Positions 49,289 through 58,421 of a stretch of DNA of 64,000 nt are shown one piece after another. Within the stretch, counting starts at the first letter, position 1; every line of letters starts with the position of its first letter. The stretch is taken from assembly GCA_016190985.1 (NCBI GenBank), contig JACPPI010000027.1, positions 59,620 through 123,619 on the forward strand, in the 5' to 3' direction. The DNA comes from Opitutia bacterium. GTDB lineage: Bacteria; Verrucomicrobiota; Verrucomicrobiia; Opitutales; Opitutaceae. The translations under genes were made by a program, and so were the position numbers. The notes under the pieces are model-generated. The model was given only the letters and a program-made list of their open reading frames with translations, was not told where the DNA came from and did no database searches.

Positions 49289-49339
49289 GCCGCAGTTCGG
49301 TGCTGACTGTCGCCCGGAAACCATGACAGGCTCGCCTCC

Positions 49340-50269
49340 ATGACCCCCGCCCTGAGTTTTGTCATCCCGCTCTACTATAGCGCGGACACCATCACGGCCC
49401 TGGTGAAGGAAATCGAGACGCTTGAGGTCGAGGGCGGCCACGAGCTGGTGCTGGTCAACGACGGCAGTCGCGATGCCACGGCGGGCCTTTGCCGCGAGCT
49501 GCTGCGCGACGCGCGCATCCCGATGGTCTTCGTCAACCACGCCCGCAATTTCGGCGAGCACAACGCCGTGCTCACGGGCTACCGGCACGCGCGCGGGGCC
49601 TATGTGGTCAACCTCGACGACGACGGCCAGAACCCGCCCGCCGAGGCGGTAAGGCTCTGGCAGCACGCCAGGCGCGAAGGGCTCGACGTGGTCTACGGAC
49701 ACTATGCGCAGAAGGAACACACGGTGTTCCGCAACTTCGGCAGCTGGCTGACCAACCGGCTGACGGACTGGGTGCTCGACAAGCCGAAAGGATTCTATCT
49801 TTCCAGCTTCCGGTGCGTCAGCGCGTTCGTGGCGCGGGAGGCCGCGGCGCACGACGGACCGTTTCCTTACATCGACGGACTCATCCTGCAGGTGACGCAG
49901 AACATCGGGGCGCTCGAGGTGCGTCATGCCGAACGCGCGGCGGGGCGAAGCGGCTACACGCTGCGCCGGCTGCTGCGGCTCTGGCTCAGCACCTTTGTGA
50001 ATTTCTCGGTCATGCCACTGCGGCTTGCCACCTTGCTCGGGCTGCTGATGGCCGCGGCCGGGCTGCTCGGGCTGGTGTTCATTTTCTACCTGCGCTTCGT
50101 CAACAAGGGCCCCGATTACGGTTGGGGCTCGCTGATGGGCGCGCTGCTGGTCTTCTCGGGCACGCAGCTGGTGGTGCTGGGCCTGATCGGGGAATACATC
50201 GGCCGGATGTTCCTGACCGTGAACCGCCGGCCGCAGTCCGTGGTGCGCTCGGTCGAGCGCGCAGGGTAG
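49340..50269 (+). CDS. GT2 polyprenyl-phosphate glycosyltransferase with two membrane helices
   Basis: This 309-aa protein has a DPM1/ArnC-type GT-A domain: LSFVIPLYYSADTITALVKE, LVLVNDGSRDATAGL, NFGEHNAVLTGYRHARGAYV and the metal-binding NLDDDGQNPP. Two C-terminal membrane helices (TLLGLLMAAAGLLGLVFIFY and LVVLGLIGEYIGRMF) fit GtrB/ArnC-like enzymes that charge undecaprenyl-phosphate with a sugar. It could supply the donor for the GT-C enzymes in the locus. Its TAG stop lies in a GGTAGG element. Confidence 0.92.
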   Translation: MTPALSFVIPLYYSADTITALVKEIETLEVEGGHELVLVNDGSRDATAGLCRELLRDARIPMVFVNHARNFGEHNAVLTGYRHARGAYVVNLDDDGQNPPAEAVRLWQHARREGLDVVYGHYAQKEHTVFRNFGSWLTNRLTDWVLDKPKGFYLSSFRCVSAFVAREAAAHDGPFPYIDGLILQVTQNIGALEVRHAERAAGRSGYTLRRLLRLWLSTFVNFSVMPLRLATLLGLLMAAAGLLGLVFIFYLRFVNKGPDYGWGSLMGALLVFSGTQLVVLGLIGEYIGRMFLTVNRRPQSVVRSVERAG

Positions 50270-50307
50270 GGGGCCGCCCCGGCGCCAGCGCAGGCTTGCG
50301 GGCTACC
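50265..50307. repeat. GGTAGG-ended element supplying the GT2 stop (copy C4)
   Basis: It starts GGTAGGGGGCCGCC and ends TTGCGGGCTACC, with the self-complementary GGCGCC in the centre. The TAG at 50267-50269 ends the upstream gene. Pairing of the ends is weaker than in the other copies. Confidence 0.55.
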
Positions 50308-50330
50308 GCTCATTTCCCCTGAGTGGGGTG

Positions 50331-51089
50331 ATGTCATCGCCGACACCCCGGCCGCTCACCCTCTATTCCGTGGTCATCCCCGCGCGGGATGAGCAGGATT
50401 CCCTGCCGTCGACGGTCAAGGACATCCACGAGACCTTCACCCGCGAGGGCGTGCCGCACGAGATCGTCGTGGTGGATGACGGCAGCCGCGACCACACTTG
50501 GGCGGTGTTGACCGAGTTGAAAAAAACCGTGCCCACCCTCGCTCCGGTCCGGAATCCCGGCCAGAACGGATTCGGTCGCGCGGTCCTCCACGGCCTGGCG
50601 CAGATGAAGGGCGACGCCTGTGTGATCATGATGGCCGACGCTTCCGATTCGCCCGCGCACGCCGTGCGTTACTGGCGCCTGCTGAACGAGGGCTGGGACT
50701 GCGTCTTTGGCAGCCGCTTCATCAAGGGCGGCGAGGTCACCGATTACGCGCGCGTCAAGCTGTGGGTCAACCGCCTCGCCAATTTCCTCGTGCGGATCGG
50801 CTTCAACATCGCGCTCAACGACACGACCAACGCCTTCAAGGCCTACCGCCGCACCGTCATCGAGGGTGGCCGCCCTTATCTCGCCCCGCACTTCAACCTC
50901 ACCGTCGAGCTTCCGCTCAAGGCCATCGTGCGCGGCTACACGTGGACGGTCATTCCGATCTCGTGGCAAAACCGCAAGCACGGCGAGGCCAAGCTCAAGA
51001 TCAAGGAGATGGGCAGCCGCTATTTCTTCATCTGCGCCTATGTCTGGCTCGAGAAATATTTCAGCCGCGGCGACTACCGGAAAAAATAG
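50331..51089 (+). CDS. GT2 glycosyltransferase (DPM1-like)
   Basis: This 252-aa soluble GT-A protein has YSVVIPARDEQDSLPSTVKD, IVVVDDGSRDHTWAVL, NGFGRAVLHGLAQMKGDACV and MMADASDSPAHAV in place of the usual DADLQ. QNRKHGEAKLKIKEMGSRYF near the C-terminus is typical of dolichol/undecaprenyl-phosphate mannosyl- or glucosyltransferases. No membrane helices follow, unlike the preceding paralogue. Start at 50328 or 50331 (adjacent ATGs). Confidence 0.9.
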   Translation: MSSPTPRPLTLYSVVIPARDEQDSLPSTVKDIHETFTREGVPHEIVVVDDGSRDHTWAVLTELKKTVPTLAPVRNPGQNGFGRAVLHGLAQMKGDACVIMMADASDSPAHAVRYWRLLNEGWDCVFGSRFIKGGEVTDYARVKLWVNRLANFLVRIGFNIALNDTTNAFKAYRRTVIEGGRPYLAPHFNLTVELPLKAIVRGYTWTVIPISWQNRKHGEAKLKIKEMGSRYFFICAYVWLEKYFSRGDYRKK

Positions 51090-51156
51090 GCCACCGGGCG
51101 CGGAAAACCGCGGGTTGACCTTCCGCCCGGCGCTCATTCCCTTTGCCGGGCGACGG

Positions 51157-51198
51157 CCCGGACAAACACCGGGCTGGCAGCAGCCAGCAACGGTGCCC
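51157..51198. repeat. 42-base dispersed repeat, intergenic (copy D2)
   Basis: Read on the minus strand it begins GGGCACCGTTGCTGGCTGC and ends CGGTGTTTGTCCGGG. The core GCTGGC-TGCT-GCCAGC is a perfect hairpin. It agrees with the copy in the aspartyl-protease gene at 38 of 42 positions. It fills most of the gap before the RmlD-like gene. Confidence 0.8.
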
Positions 51199-51221
51199 AT
51201 GCTTTCACTTGTTAAATTCCC

Positions 51222-52097
51222 ATGATCTATCTGCTCGGTGGTTCCGGTTATGTCGGCGCGGCCTACCAGGCGCTTTTCACGCGCCGGGGCCTGCCTTTCC
51301 GCAACCTGCGGCGGGCCGACCTGGACTACGCCGACCGCGCCAGGCTGACGGACCTGCTGCGCCGCGAGAAGCCGGCCTTCCTCATCAACGCCGCCGGCTA
51401 CACCGGCAAGCCCAACGTCGACGCCTGCGAGCTGCACAAGTCCGAGTGCCTCATGGGCAACGCCGTCCTGCCCGGCACCATCGCCCTGGCCTGCGCCGAC
51501 GCCGGCGTGCCCTGGGGCCACGTCTCCTCCGGTTGCATCTACTCCGGGCGCCGCGCCGACGGCGCCGGCTTCACCGAGACCGACACGCCGAACTTCACCT
51601 TCCGCACCAACCACTGCAGCTTCTACTCCGGCACCAAGGCCCTCGGCGAGGAGGTGCTGGCGGGCGCGCCCGCCGTCTACATCTGGCGGTTGCGCATCCC
51701 GTTCAACCAGGTCGACAGCGCCCGCAATTACCTGAGCAAGCTCATGCGCTATGCCTCGCTGCTGGATGCGGAGAACTCCATCTCCCAGCTCGACGAGTTC
51801 GTCGCCGCCACCCTGGCGTGCTGGGAAAAGCGCATCCCCTTCGGCACCTACAACGTCACCAACCCCGGCCATGTGACCACCCGCGAGGTTGTCGGCCTGA
51901 TCAAAAAGACCGGCGTCTCGACCAAGGATTTCAAATTTTTCACCGACGAGGCCGAGTTCATGCGCACCGCCGCCAAGACCCCGCGCTCCAATTGCGTCAT
52001 GGACTCGCGCAAACTCGCCGCCACCGGCATCAAGCTTACCGAGGTCCACGAGGCCGTCGAACGCGACCTGCGCCGCTGGGTCAAAGCCCCCGCCTGA
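51222..52097 (+). CDS. RmlD-like NAD(P)-dependent sugar reductase
   Basis: This 291-aa extended SDR has the nucleotide loop [37 protein letters not shown], and [20 protein letters not shown] with Tyr and Lys in [15 protein letters not shown]. The overall plan matches dTDP-4-dehydrorhamnose reductase (RmlD). It precedes rfbB and rfbA, but no RmlC epimerase gene is present here, so the sugar made may be other than rhamnose or rmlC may lie elsewhere. Confidence 0.85.
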   Translation: MIYLLGGSGYVGAAYQALFTRRGLPFRNLRRADLDYADRARLTDLLRREKPAFLINAAGYTGKPNVDACELHKSECLMGNAVLPGTIALACADAGVPWGHVSSGCIYSGRRADGAGFTETDTPNFTFRTNHCSFYSGTKALGEEVLAGAPAVYIWRLRIPFNQVDSARNYLSKLMRYASLLDAENSISQLDEFVAATLACWEKRIPFGTYNVTNPGHVTTREVVGLIKKTGVSTKDFKFFTDEAEFMRTAAKTPRSNCVMDSRKLAATGIKLTEVHEAVERDLRRWVKAPA

Positions 52098-52108
52098 TTC
52101 ACCGTATC

Positions 52109-53161
52109 ATGAATATCCTTGTCACCGGCGGCGCCGGCTTCATCGGCAGCAATCTCGTCCGCCTCCTTGTCACCGCGACCGGGCACTCCGTGCTCAGCGT
52201 GGACAAGCTCACCTACGCGGGCAACCGGCACTCGCTCGACGACCTCGCCGCCAACCCGCGCTACAAATTCGCCCAGGCCGACATCTGCGATGCCGCCGCC
52301 ATGGGGAAATTGTTCGCCCACTTCCAGCCCGACTGGGTCATGCACCTTGCCGCCGAGAGCCATGTGGACCGCTCCATCGACGGCCCCGGCGCCTTCATCC
52401 AGACCAACGTCGTCGGCACCTTCACGCTGCTGCAAGCCGCCCGCGGCCACTTCGAGAAGCTCACCGGCCCCGCCAAGGACGCGTTCCGCTTTCTCCACGT
52501 CTCGACCGACGAGGTTTACGGCTCCCTCGGCACAACCGGCCTCTTTACCGAGGAGACACCCTACGATCCGCACTCGCCCTACTCCGCCAGCAAAGCCTCT
52601 TCCGATCACCTCGCCCGCGCCTGGGCCGACACCTTCAAGCTCCCGGTCCTCGTCACCAACTGCTCCAACAACTACGGGCCCTACCAATTCCCGGAGAAAC
52701 TCATCCCCGTGGTCATCCTCAAGGCCCTGCGCGGCGACCCAATCCCCGTTTATGGCAAAGGCGAGAACATCCGCGACTGGCTCTACGTCGGCGACCACGC
52801 GGAGGCGCTCCACACTGTCATCGCCCAGGGCCGGCTCGGCCAGACCTACAACATCGGCGGCAACAACGAACGCCGGAACATCGACCTCGTGCGCCTCCTC
52901 TGCGGCCTGCTCGACGAGCTCCGCCCGCGCGCCGACGGCAAAAAATACGACTCACAGATCAGTTTTGTCACCGACCGCCCCGGCCACGACCTGCGCTACG
53001 CCATCGACGCCTCGAAAATCAAACGCGAGCTCGGCTGGACACCCAGACAGGATCACACCTCCGGCTTCCGCCAAACGGTGAAGTGGTATCTGGACAACGA
53101 AGCCTGGTGGAAAGGCATCCTCGACGGTTCCTATAAACTGGAGCGCTTGGGCACGACCTGA
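52109..53161 (+). CDS. rfbB: dTDP-glucose 4,6-dehydratase
   Basis: This 350-aa enzyme has [38 protein letters not shown], the catalytic Thr-Asp-Glu in [27 protein letters not shown], and [18 protein letters not shown], all diagnostic of RmlB. It converts dTDP-glucose to the 4-keto-6-deoxy sugar, the branch point to rhamnose and other deoxysugars. It follows the RmlD-like gene by 11 bases. Confidence 0.96.
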   Translation: MNILVTGGAGFIGSNLVRLLVTATGHSVLSVDKLTYAGNRHSLDDLAANPRYKFAQADICDAAAMGKLFAHFQPDWVMHLAAESHVDRSIDGPGAFIQTNVVGTFTLLQAARGHFEKLTGPAKDAFRFLHVSTDEVYGSLGTTGLFTEETPYDPHSPYSASKASSDHLARAWADTFKLPVLVTNCSNNYGPYQFPEKLIPVVILKALRGDPIPVYGKGENIRDWLYVGDHAEALHTVIAQGRLGQTYNIGGNNERRNIDLVRLLCGLLDELRPRADGKKYDSQISFVTDRPGHDLRYAIDASKIKRELGWTPRQDHTSGFRQTVKWYLDNEAWWKGILDGSYKLERLGTT

Positions 53162-53237
53162 TCAATCTCAGCGAGATCGCCAATTTTCCCTGATTCTGTT
53201 CTTCGCTTCCTCCGCGCTCTTTGTGTAAACACCCCTC

Positions 53238-54113
53238 ATGAATCGCAAAGGCATCATCCTCGCCGGCGGCTCCGGCACCCGCCTCTACCCGCTGACCATC
53301 GCCGTGAGCAAGCAGCTCATGCCGGTCTACGACAAGCCGATGATCTACTATCCGCTGTCGGTGCTGATGCTCGCCGGCATCCGCGAGGTGCTCATCATTT
53401 CCACGCCGACCGACCTGCCGAACTTCAGGAAACTGCTCGGCGACGGCGCCAACCTGGGCCTCAAGCTCAGCTACGCCGAGCAGCCCAGTCCCGACGGGCT
53501 CGCCCAGGCCTTCCACATCGCCGGCGACACCGGCTTCCTTAAGGGCGAACCCTCCGCCCTCGTGCTCGGCGACAACCTTTTCTATGGCGCCGAGTTCGTG
53601 AGCTCCCTCGCCGAGGCCTCGGCCCGCACCTCCGGCGCGACGATCTTCGGCTACCATGTTGCCAATCCCACGGACTACGGCGTCGTCGAGTTCGCGAAGG
53701 ACGGCCGGGTGTTGTCCATTGAGGAGAAGCCGAAGCAGCCCAAATCCAACTACGCCGTGCCCGGCCTCTATTTCTACGACGGTGACGTCGTGAAGCTCGC
53801 CAAGAGCCTCAAGCCCTCCGCCCGCGGCGAGCTGGAGATCACCGACCTCAACCGGCTCTACCTCGAAAAGGGCCGGCTCCACGTCGAGCTTTTCGGCCGG
53901 GGCACGGCCTGGCTCGACACCGGCACGCACGACTCGCTCATCGAGGCCGCCCAGTTTGTCCACGTGCTCGAGAACCGCACCGGCCTGAAGATCGCCTGCC
54001 TCGAGGAGATCGCCTACAAGCAGGGCTGGATCGACCGCGCCGGCCTTGAGGCCAACATCGCGAAGCTCGGCAAGTCCGCCTACGGCCAATACCTCAAGCG
54101 GCTGCTGGCCTGA
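53238..54113 (+). CDS. rfbA: glucose-1-phosphate thymidylyltransferase
   Basis: This 291-aa enzyme has [74 protein letters not shown] and [20 protein letters not shown]. It is RmlA of full length, making dTDP-glucose from glucose-1-phosphate and dTTP. It follows rfbB by 76 bases and is expected to share its transcript. Confidence 0.97.
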   Translation: MNRKGIILAGGSGTRLYPLTIAVSKQLMPVYDKPMIYYPLSVLMLAGIREVLIISTPTDLPNFRKLLGDGANLGLKLSYAEQPSPDGLAQAFHIAGDTGFLKGEPSALVLGDNLFYGAEFVSSLAEASARTSGATIFGYHVANPTDYGVVEFAKDGRVLSIEEKPKQPKSNYAVPGLYFYDGDVVKLAKSLKPSARGELEITDLNRLYLEKGRLHVELFGRGTAWLDTGTHDSLIEAAQFVHVLENRTGLKIACLEEIAYKQGWIDRAGLEANIAKLGKSAYGQYLKRLLA

Positions 54114-54162
54114 GATTCGGCGTGCGGCGTGACGGCCGGCTGCTACACCTGATGCGCCCGGC

Positions 54163-55134
54163 ATGAAGGTCTCGTTCATCATCCCGCTCTACAACTGCCT
54201 GCCGCTCACCCAGGCCATGCTGGCGAGCCTGCGCGCGACCCTGCCCGCGGGGCTGGCACACGAGATCATCTTCGTGGACGACGGCAGCACCGACGGCACT
54301 CGCGACTGGCTGAAAGACCTGCCCACTCCCTGCCGCTCGATTCTCAACGAAAAGAACCTCGGCTTCGCCGGCGCCTGCAACCGCGGCGCGGCCGCCGCCA
54401 CCGGTGAATTCCTGTTCTTCCTCAACAACGACCTCGTGCTGCTGCCGCGCTGGCTCGAGCCGATGCTCGCCGCCTTCGACCGCTCCCCGGACGCCGGGCT
54501 CGTCGGCAACGTCCAGCTCAACGCCGCCACCGGCGGCGTGGACCACACGGGCATTTATTTCAATCACCAGGGCAAGCCGGCGCATCGCATCGATCTGCCG
54601 GCCAGCACCCGCTGGCTGGGCTGGCCCGCATATCGCGAGGTCGACGCGCTGACCGGCGCCTGCTTCGGCCTTCGCCGCACCCTGTGGCAACACCTCGGCG
54701 GATTCGACGAAGCCTACCTTAACGGTTGCGAGGACATCGACCTCGCCCTTCGCGGGGCAGCCGCCGGCCGGTGCCACTACATCGCGCTGAACAGCGTGGT
54801 GCGGCACCACATCAGTTCGTCGGCCGGGCGCAACCTGCGCAACGAGCAGAACACCTACCGGCTCGTGCAACGCTGGCCGGAGCAGATCGCCCGGCTGGCC
54901 GCCAGGGCCTGGAGCCGGCACCAGATCATCACGCATGCCGATCAGTCGGGCGTGTTCGACTACGCCATGGTCCAGGCCGCGCTCGCCTACGTGACCGTGC
55001 TGCCCACGGTGCCCGGGCCCGTGCGGGAAGGAGTCGCCGCGGCCATGGCGCGCGAGTTGCGCCGCTGGCGGGAATTGCTGGAGGGCACCGCGCCACCGCC
55101 GGCGCCGCCACCCGTCCGGACCGAGCAGATCTAA
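54163..55134 (+). CDS. GT2 glycosyltransferase
   Basis: This 323-aa GT-A protein has VSFIIPLYNCLPLTQAMLAS, IIFVDDGSTDGTRDWL, NLGFAGACNRGAAAATGEF and the metal-binding FFLNNDLVLLPRW. The second half has TGACFGLRRTLWQHLGGFDE and NGCEDIDLALRG, the acceptor-side ED motif of rhamnosyl- and related transferases. Its location after dTDP-sugar genes makes a deoxysugar donor plausible. It ends convergently with the epimerase gene, overlapping by 4 bases. Confidence 0.9.
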   Translation: MKVSFIIPLYNCLPLTQAMLASLRATLPAGLAHEIIFVDDGSTDGTRDWLKDLPTPCRSILNEKNLGFAGACNRGAAAATGEFLFFLNNDLVLLPRWLEPMLAAFDRSPDAGLVGNVQLNAATGGVDHTGIYFNHQGKPAHRIDLPASTRWLGWPAYREVDALTGACFGLRRTLWQHLGGFDEAYLNGCEDIDLALRGAAAGRCHYIALNSVVRHHISSSAGRNLRNEQNTYRLVQRWPEQIARLAARAWSRHQIITHADQSGVFDYAMVQAALAYVTVLPTVPGPVREGVAAAMARELRRWRELLEGTAPPPAPPPVRTEQI

Positions 55135-56198
55135 CGCGGGGACGACAGCTCCAGCCAGCCGGGATTCTGGTCCGCGTGCGCGGCGATTTCCTCGAGGATG
55201 GCCGCGGTCGGCGTGGCCGGACGCCAACCCCAGATCCGCGCGGCTTTGGCGGGATCAAGCACGATCCACGGGATGTCGAAGGGCCGCGGCGTTCCATCCT
55301 GAATGACGCTGTGCGGACCGAAACGAGTCGCGCACCAGTGGCTGAGCTGCTTGAGCGACATGGCCGAGGCGGCGCCGCCCGAGAAGTTGGCGATGCGATC
55401 AGCGACCGCCATCGTGGGCGCGGTCATTTGCTTTTCCAGCACCGGCAGGAGATCGCGCGGGTGCAGGCAGTCGCGCACCTGGTGGCCGTGGCCGCCGAAG
55501 CCAAGATACTTGAGCGGCCGTTTCCGCAGCCACGCGTTGATCCAGTAGGCGAAGATGCCCTGGTCGGCGCGGCCGAACTGGCCCGCGCCCGCCAGCACGC
55601 CGCAGCGGTTGATGAAGACGGGGAAGCCGAAGGTCTCGCCGTATTCGAGCGCCATGGCCTCCGAGGCGAGCTTGGTCGCGCCGTAGAGCGAGACGGGCGC
55701 GGTGGTGGCGAAGTCCTCGGCCAGGCCCGCCGCGGTCAGGCCGGGGGGCAGCGGCTTGGTCGCGTCCGGCACGAGCGCCTCGTTTTTCACGAGGGTCGGC
55801 AGCGCCGCCAGCGGGGTGATCGCATACACGCGGCTGGTGGAAAGCAGGATGAAACCGGCGCGGTGCGCCTTGCAGTATTCGAGGACGTTGATCGTGCCCG
55901 TGAGGTTGTGATCCACGAGCTCGCGCGAGCTGGTCTTGCCGTCCACGCCGGCGAGCACGCTCGGGTTGGCCGCGGCATCCACCACGAAGTCGGCGGCGGG
56001 CAGGGCGTCCATGGCGCGCGCGTCGCGCAGATCGGCCGTGAGAACCTTGACGCCGAGTTTTTCCAACGGGGCGCGGTTGGTCTCGCTGCCGGGGCGGATG
56101 AAATTGTCGAAACCAACGACATGATGGCCGGCGCCGTGCAGCGCCCGGGCGACGGTGCTGCCGGCAAAACCGCAGATGCCGGTGATCAATATGCGCAT
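55131..56198 (-). CDS. NAD-dependent sugar epimerase/dehydratase
   Basis: From MRILITGICGFAGSTVARAL the product is 355 aa. It is an extended SDR of the CDP-paratose 2-epimerase/UDP-glucose epimerase type: DAAANPSVLAGVDGKTSSRE, LLSTSRVYAITPLAALPTLV and YGATKLASEAMALEYG with the Tyr-Lys pair. The sugar nucleotide is unknown; the resemblance to tyvelose/paratose epimerases is by overall layout. A plausible ATG at 56198 is used; in-frame sequence upstream is unlikely to be coding. Confidence 0.87.
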   Translation of the reverse strand: MRILITGICGFAGSTVARALHGAGHHVVGFDNFIRPGSETNRAPLEKLGVKVLTADLRDARAMDALPAADFVVDAAANPSVLAGVDGKTSSRELVDHNLTGTINVLEYCKAHRAGFILLSTSRVYAITPLAALPTLVKNEALVPDATKPLPPGLTAAGLAEDFATTAPVSLYGATKLASEAMALEYGETFGFPVFINRCGVLAGAGQFGRADQGIFAYWINAWLRKRPLKYLGFGGHGHQVRDCLHPRDLLPVLEKQMTAPTMAVADRIANFSGGAASAMSLKQLSHWCATRFGPHSVIQDGTPRPFDIPWIVLDPAKAARIWGWRPATPTAAILEEIAAHADQNPGWLELSSPR

Positions 56199-56253
56199 GG
56201 GGCGAGGGAAGCAGAGCGGCCCGGCCAGGTGAAGCGGGAAAACCGGCGTCGGC

Positions 56254-58398
56254 CTACTTCGCCCCCGGGGCGGAGGTGCCGTGCAGCCGGAGGCCCGCGA
56301 GATAGACCCAGTCCCAGGCGTTGTCGCCGTAGGGGCCCGGGTCGGTCCGGAGGACCAGGGTGGCGCCGGGAGCGAAGGGCGGCAGCACCACCCGCGCGGA
56401 TTGCGGGCCCCGGTCCGCCGGCACCCGCGCCGGATCAAGGAAGCGGTGGTATACTTCGCGCGTGCCTGACGGGTCGGCGAGTTCGAGGTAAAGCTCCGTG
56501 CCGTTGCTCCGGCCCTGTTCGTAAGCCACGGGATCGTAGCCGAACTCGAGCGTGACCTCGACCACTTCCTCGCCCAGCGGCCAGTCGAGACTGACCGGAG
56601 GCAGGAGCATGACGACCCTGCGCTGGCCGATCATGCGCGTCTGCAACTTATCCAGCGAGCTGCCCGGCGGGGAGAGATTCAGGGTTTCCGCCTGCCGGCC
56701 GCGCCGCACCAGTTGCCAGAGGCGTCTCTGGTCCAGTCCGGCGAGGGAGATGAGGTCGCGGCGGGCGTAGATGCGGGCGTCGAGGAGATCGACGACCAGG
56801 GTGTAGTGCTCGCGGATGTAGCGGGCCAGCTCCGCGAAATTCTCGTGCGATTGCACCGCGCGATAATCGAAGGTGAAGGCCCCCTGGCCGACGGCGTCGA
56901 CAAAGACGGCGGGCGCGCTTCTCTTCAAGTCGGCGAGGTAGACGGCCCGGTGGTAGGCCTGCTGGGCGTTGGGCACGATCGAACAGAGGGTGTTGCCATC
57001 GCGGGTCGCCTGGCGCAGGCCGCTTTCCACGTGGAGGTGGCCGGCCCAGCCCCAGAGGCCGAGGGTGTCGTTGCGCCCGGCCAACGCCCGGAGCACGAGG
57101 GCCGCGCCCGAGTGGGGATGCCGCCAATCATGCGCAAAACGGCCGTAGACGTCTGGCACCGCCTGAAAGCTGCGTGTGCCGAGGGGGAGCAGGCCGGCGG
57201 CCAGCAACGTTCCGGCGAGCACCAGTCGCGACCGAACAGCCACATGACTCCACCATCCGCCCAGCGCCGCGCCCAACCAGAAGGTGAGCGGCACTGGCAA
57301 CAGCAGGACATAGTGCAGGAACTCCCGGCGCGGAGCGATGACCGCCGCGACCGCCGCCAGCGAGACCCCGCCGGCGGCGATCAGCAGGGACGGCGGACGC
57401 ACACGATGCTTGGCAAAACAGGTGGTGGCGGCGACCAACCCGGCCACGACCGTGCCGAGGAACAGCGGGAATCGTCCGTCAATCTCCGCATTGCGCCACA
57501 GCGCGCCGAGGGCTTCGCGGAACGGCGCGCCTTCGCCGACATAGGCGAAGTTTTGCAGGAAATACCGCCGCACCGCCGCCTCCATCTGGCCGGTGGCTGC
57601 GGTCATGCCTGTCAGCAGCAGGGTCGGCAGCAAGGCGGCGCACACGGCGCCCGCCAGCCCGCGCCCGCGCGTGCTCTCCGACTCGCGCCACACCTGCCAG
57701 AACGCCCAACCGAGGAAGGCGAGGGCGATGGGTGTGGTCTGCAATTTGGTCCACGGCAGGGTGCCGGCGAGCAGGCAGGCGAAGCGGAGGCGTCCTTGCT
57801 CCGTGGCCGTGCGACCGGCGAGCAGGGCGAAAATGCCCGCGATCAGCAGCAAAGGCAGGTGCTCCGTCGAATGGTGGGTCAGTTCGCGATGGGTCGCCGT
57901 CGCGAAAAACGCCGCGGCCGGCAGCAGGGCGAGCCAGGCCACGGCGCGGCCACAGGTGTCGGTCAGGGACCGCAGGCTGAGGAACAGCGCGCCCCAAACC
58001 AGCAGAAGACCGGTCAGCCGTGCGGTGAAATAATCCAGCGGCAACCCGAGCCAGGCCCAGGGCAGCAGGAAATAGTAGTTGAATGGTCCGGAGCTGCCGC
58101 CGTCCACCGACCGCCAGAAGACCGGGTCATGCGCGAGCGTCAAGGCGCCGGCGATCAGCTGGCTTTCGTCGGGATTGAGCTCATGGGCGACAAACAGATA
58201 GGGCCAGCGCCAGGCGAGGAGGAACAGGAACAGCACGGCGGCATCGCGCCAGTCCGCTCGTTGCGATGCCGCGGACCCGCAGGCCGCGGGTCGGATCAGG
58301 ATGACAAGCCGGGCGACCAGCAGCAACGTGGCCGCCCCCGCGAAGACCCAGTAGCTGCCCGGGTGGTGATCCAACCACTCGAAGATGGACTTCAACAT
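56254..58398 (-). CDS. large GT-C-like membrane protein with C-terminal beta domain
   Basis: From MLKSIFEWLDHHPGSYWVFA the product is 714 aa with about eleven hydrophobic segments. The first loop holds AHELNPDESQLIAGALTLA, the acidic motif of GT39/ArnT-type enzymes. The last about 130 residues are soluble and beta-rich (VEVTLEFGYDPVAYEQ, ARVVLPPFAPGATLVLRTDP, NAWDWVYLAGLRLHG), a type of end common on glycan-assembly GT-C proteins. It follows the methyltransferase gene on the same strand by 23 bases. Confidence 0.82.
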   Translation of the reverse strand: MLKSIFEWLDHHPGSYWVFAGAATLLLVARLVILIRPAACGSAASQRADWRDAAVLFLFLLAWRWPYLFVAHELNPDESQLIAGALTLAHDPVFWRSVDGGSSGPFNYYFLLPWAWLGLPLDYFTARLTGLLLVWGALFLSLRSLTDTCGRAVAWLALLPAAAFFATATHRELTHHSTEHLPLLLIAGIFALLAGRTATEQGRLRFACLLAGTLPWTKLQTTPIALAFLGWAFWQVWRESESTRGRGLAGAVCAALLPTLLLTGMTAATGQMEAAVRRYFLQNFAYVGEGAPFREALGALWRNAEIDGRFPLFLGTVVAGLVAATTCFAKHRVRPPSLLIAAGGVSLAAVAAVIAPRREFLHYVLLLPVPLTFWLGAALGGWWSHVAVRSRLVLAGTLLAAGLLPLGTRSFQAVPDVYGRFAHDWRHPHSGAALVLRALAGRNDTLGLWGWAGHLHVESGLRQATRDGNTLCSIVPNAQQAYHRAVYLADLKRSAPAVFVDAVGQGAFTFDYRAVQSHENFAELARYIREHYTLVVDLLDARIYARRDLISLAGLDQRRLWQLVRRGRQAETLNLSPPGSSLDKLQTRMIGQRRVVMLLPPVSLDWPLGEEVVEVTLEFGYDPVAYEQGRSNGTELYLELADPSGTREVYHRFLDPARVPADRGPQSARVVLPPFAPGATLVLRTDPGPYGDNAWDWVYLAGLRLHGTSAPGAK

Positions 58399-58421
58399 GG
58401 GACAGACAAAGAGAGGTTGCG

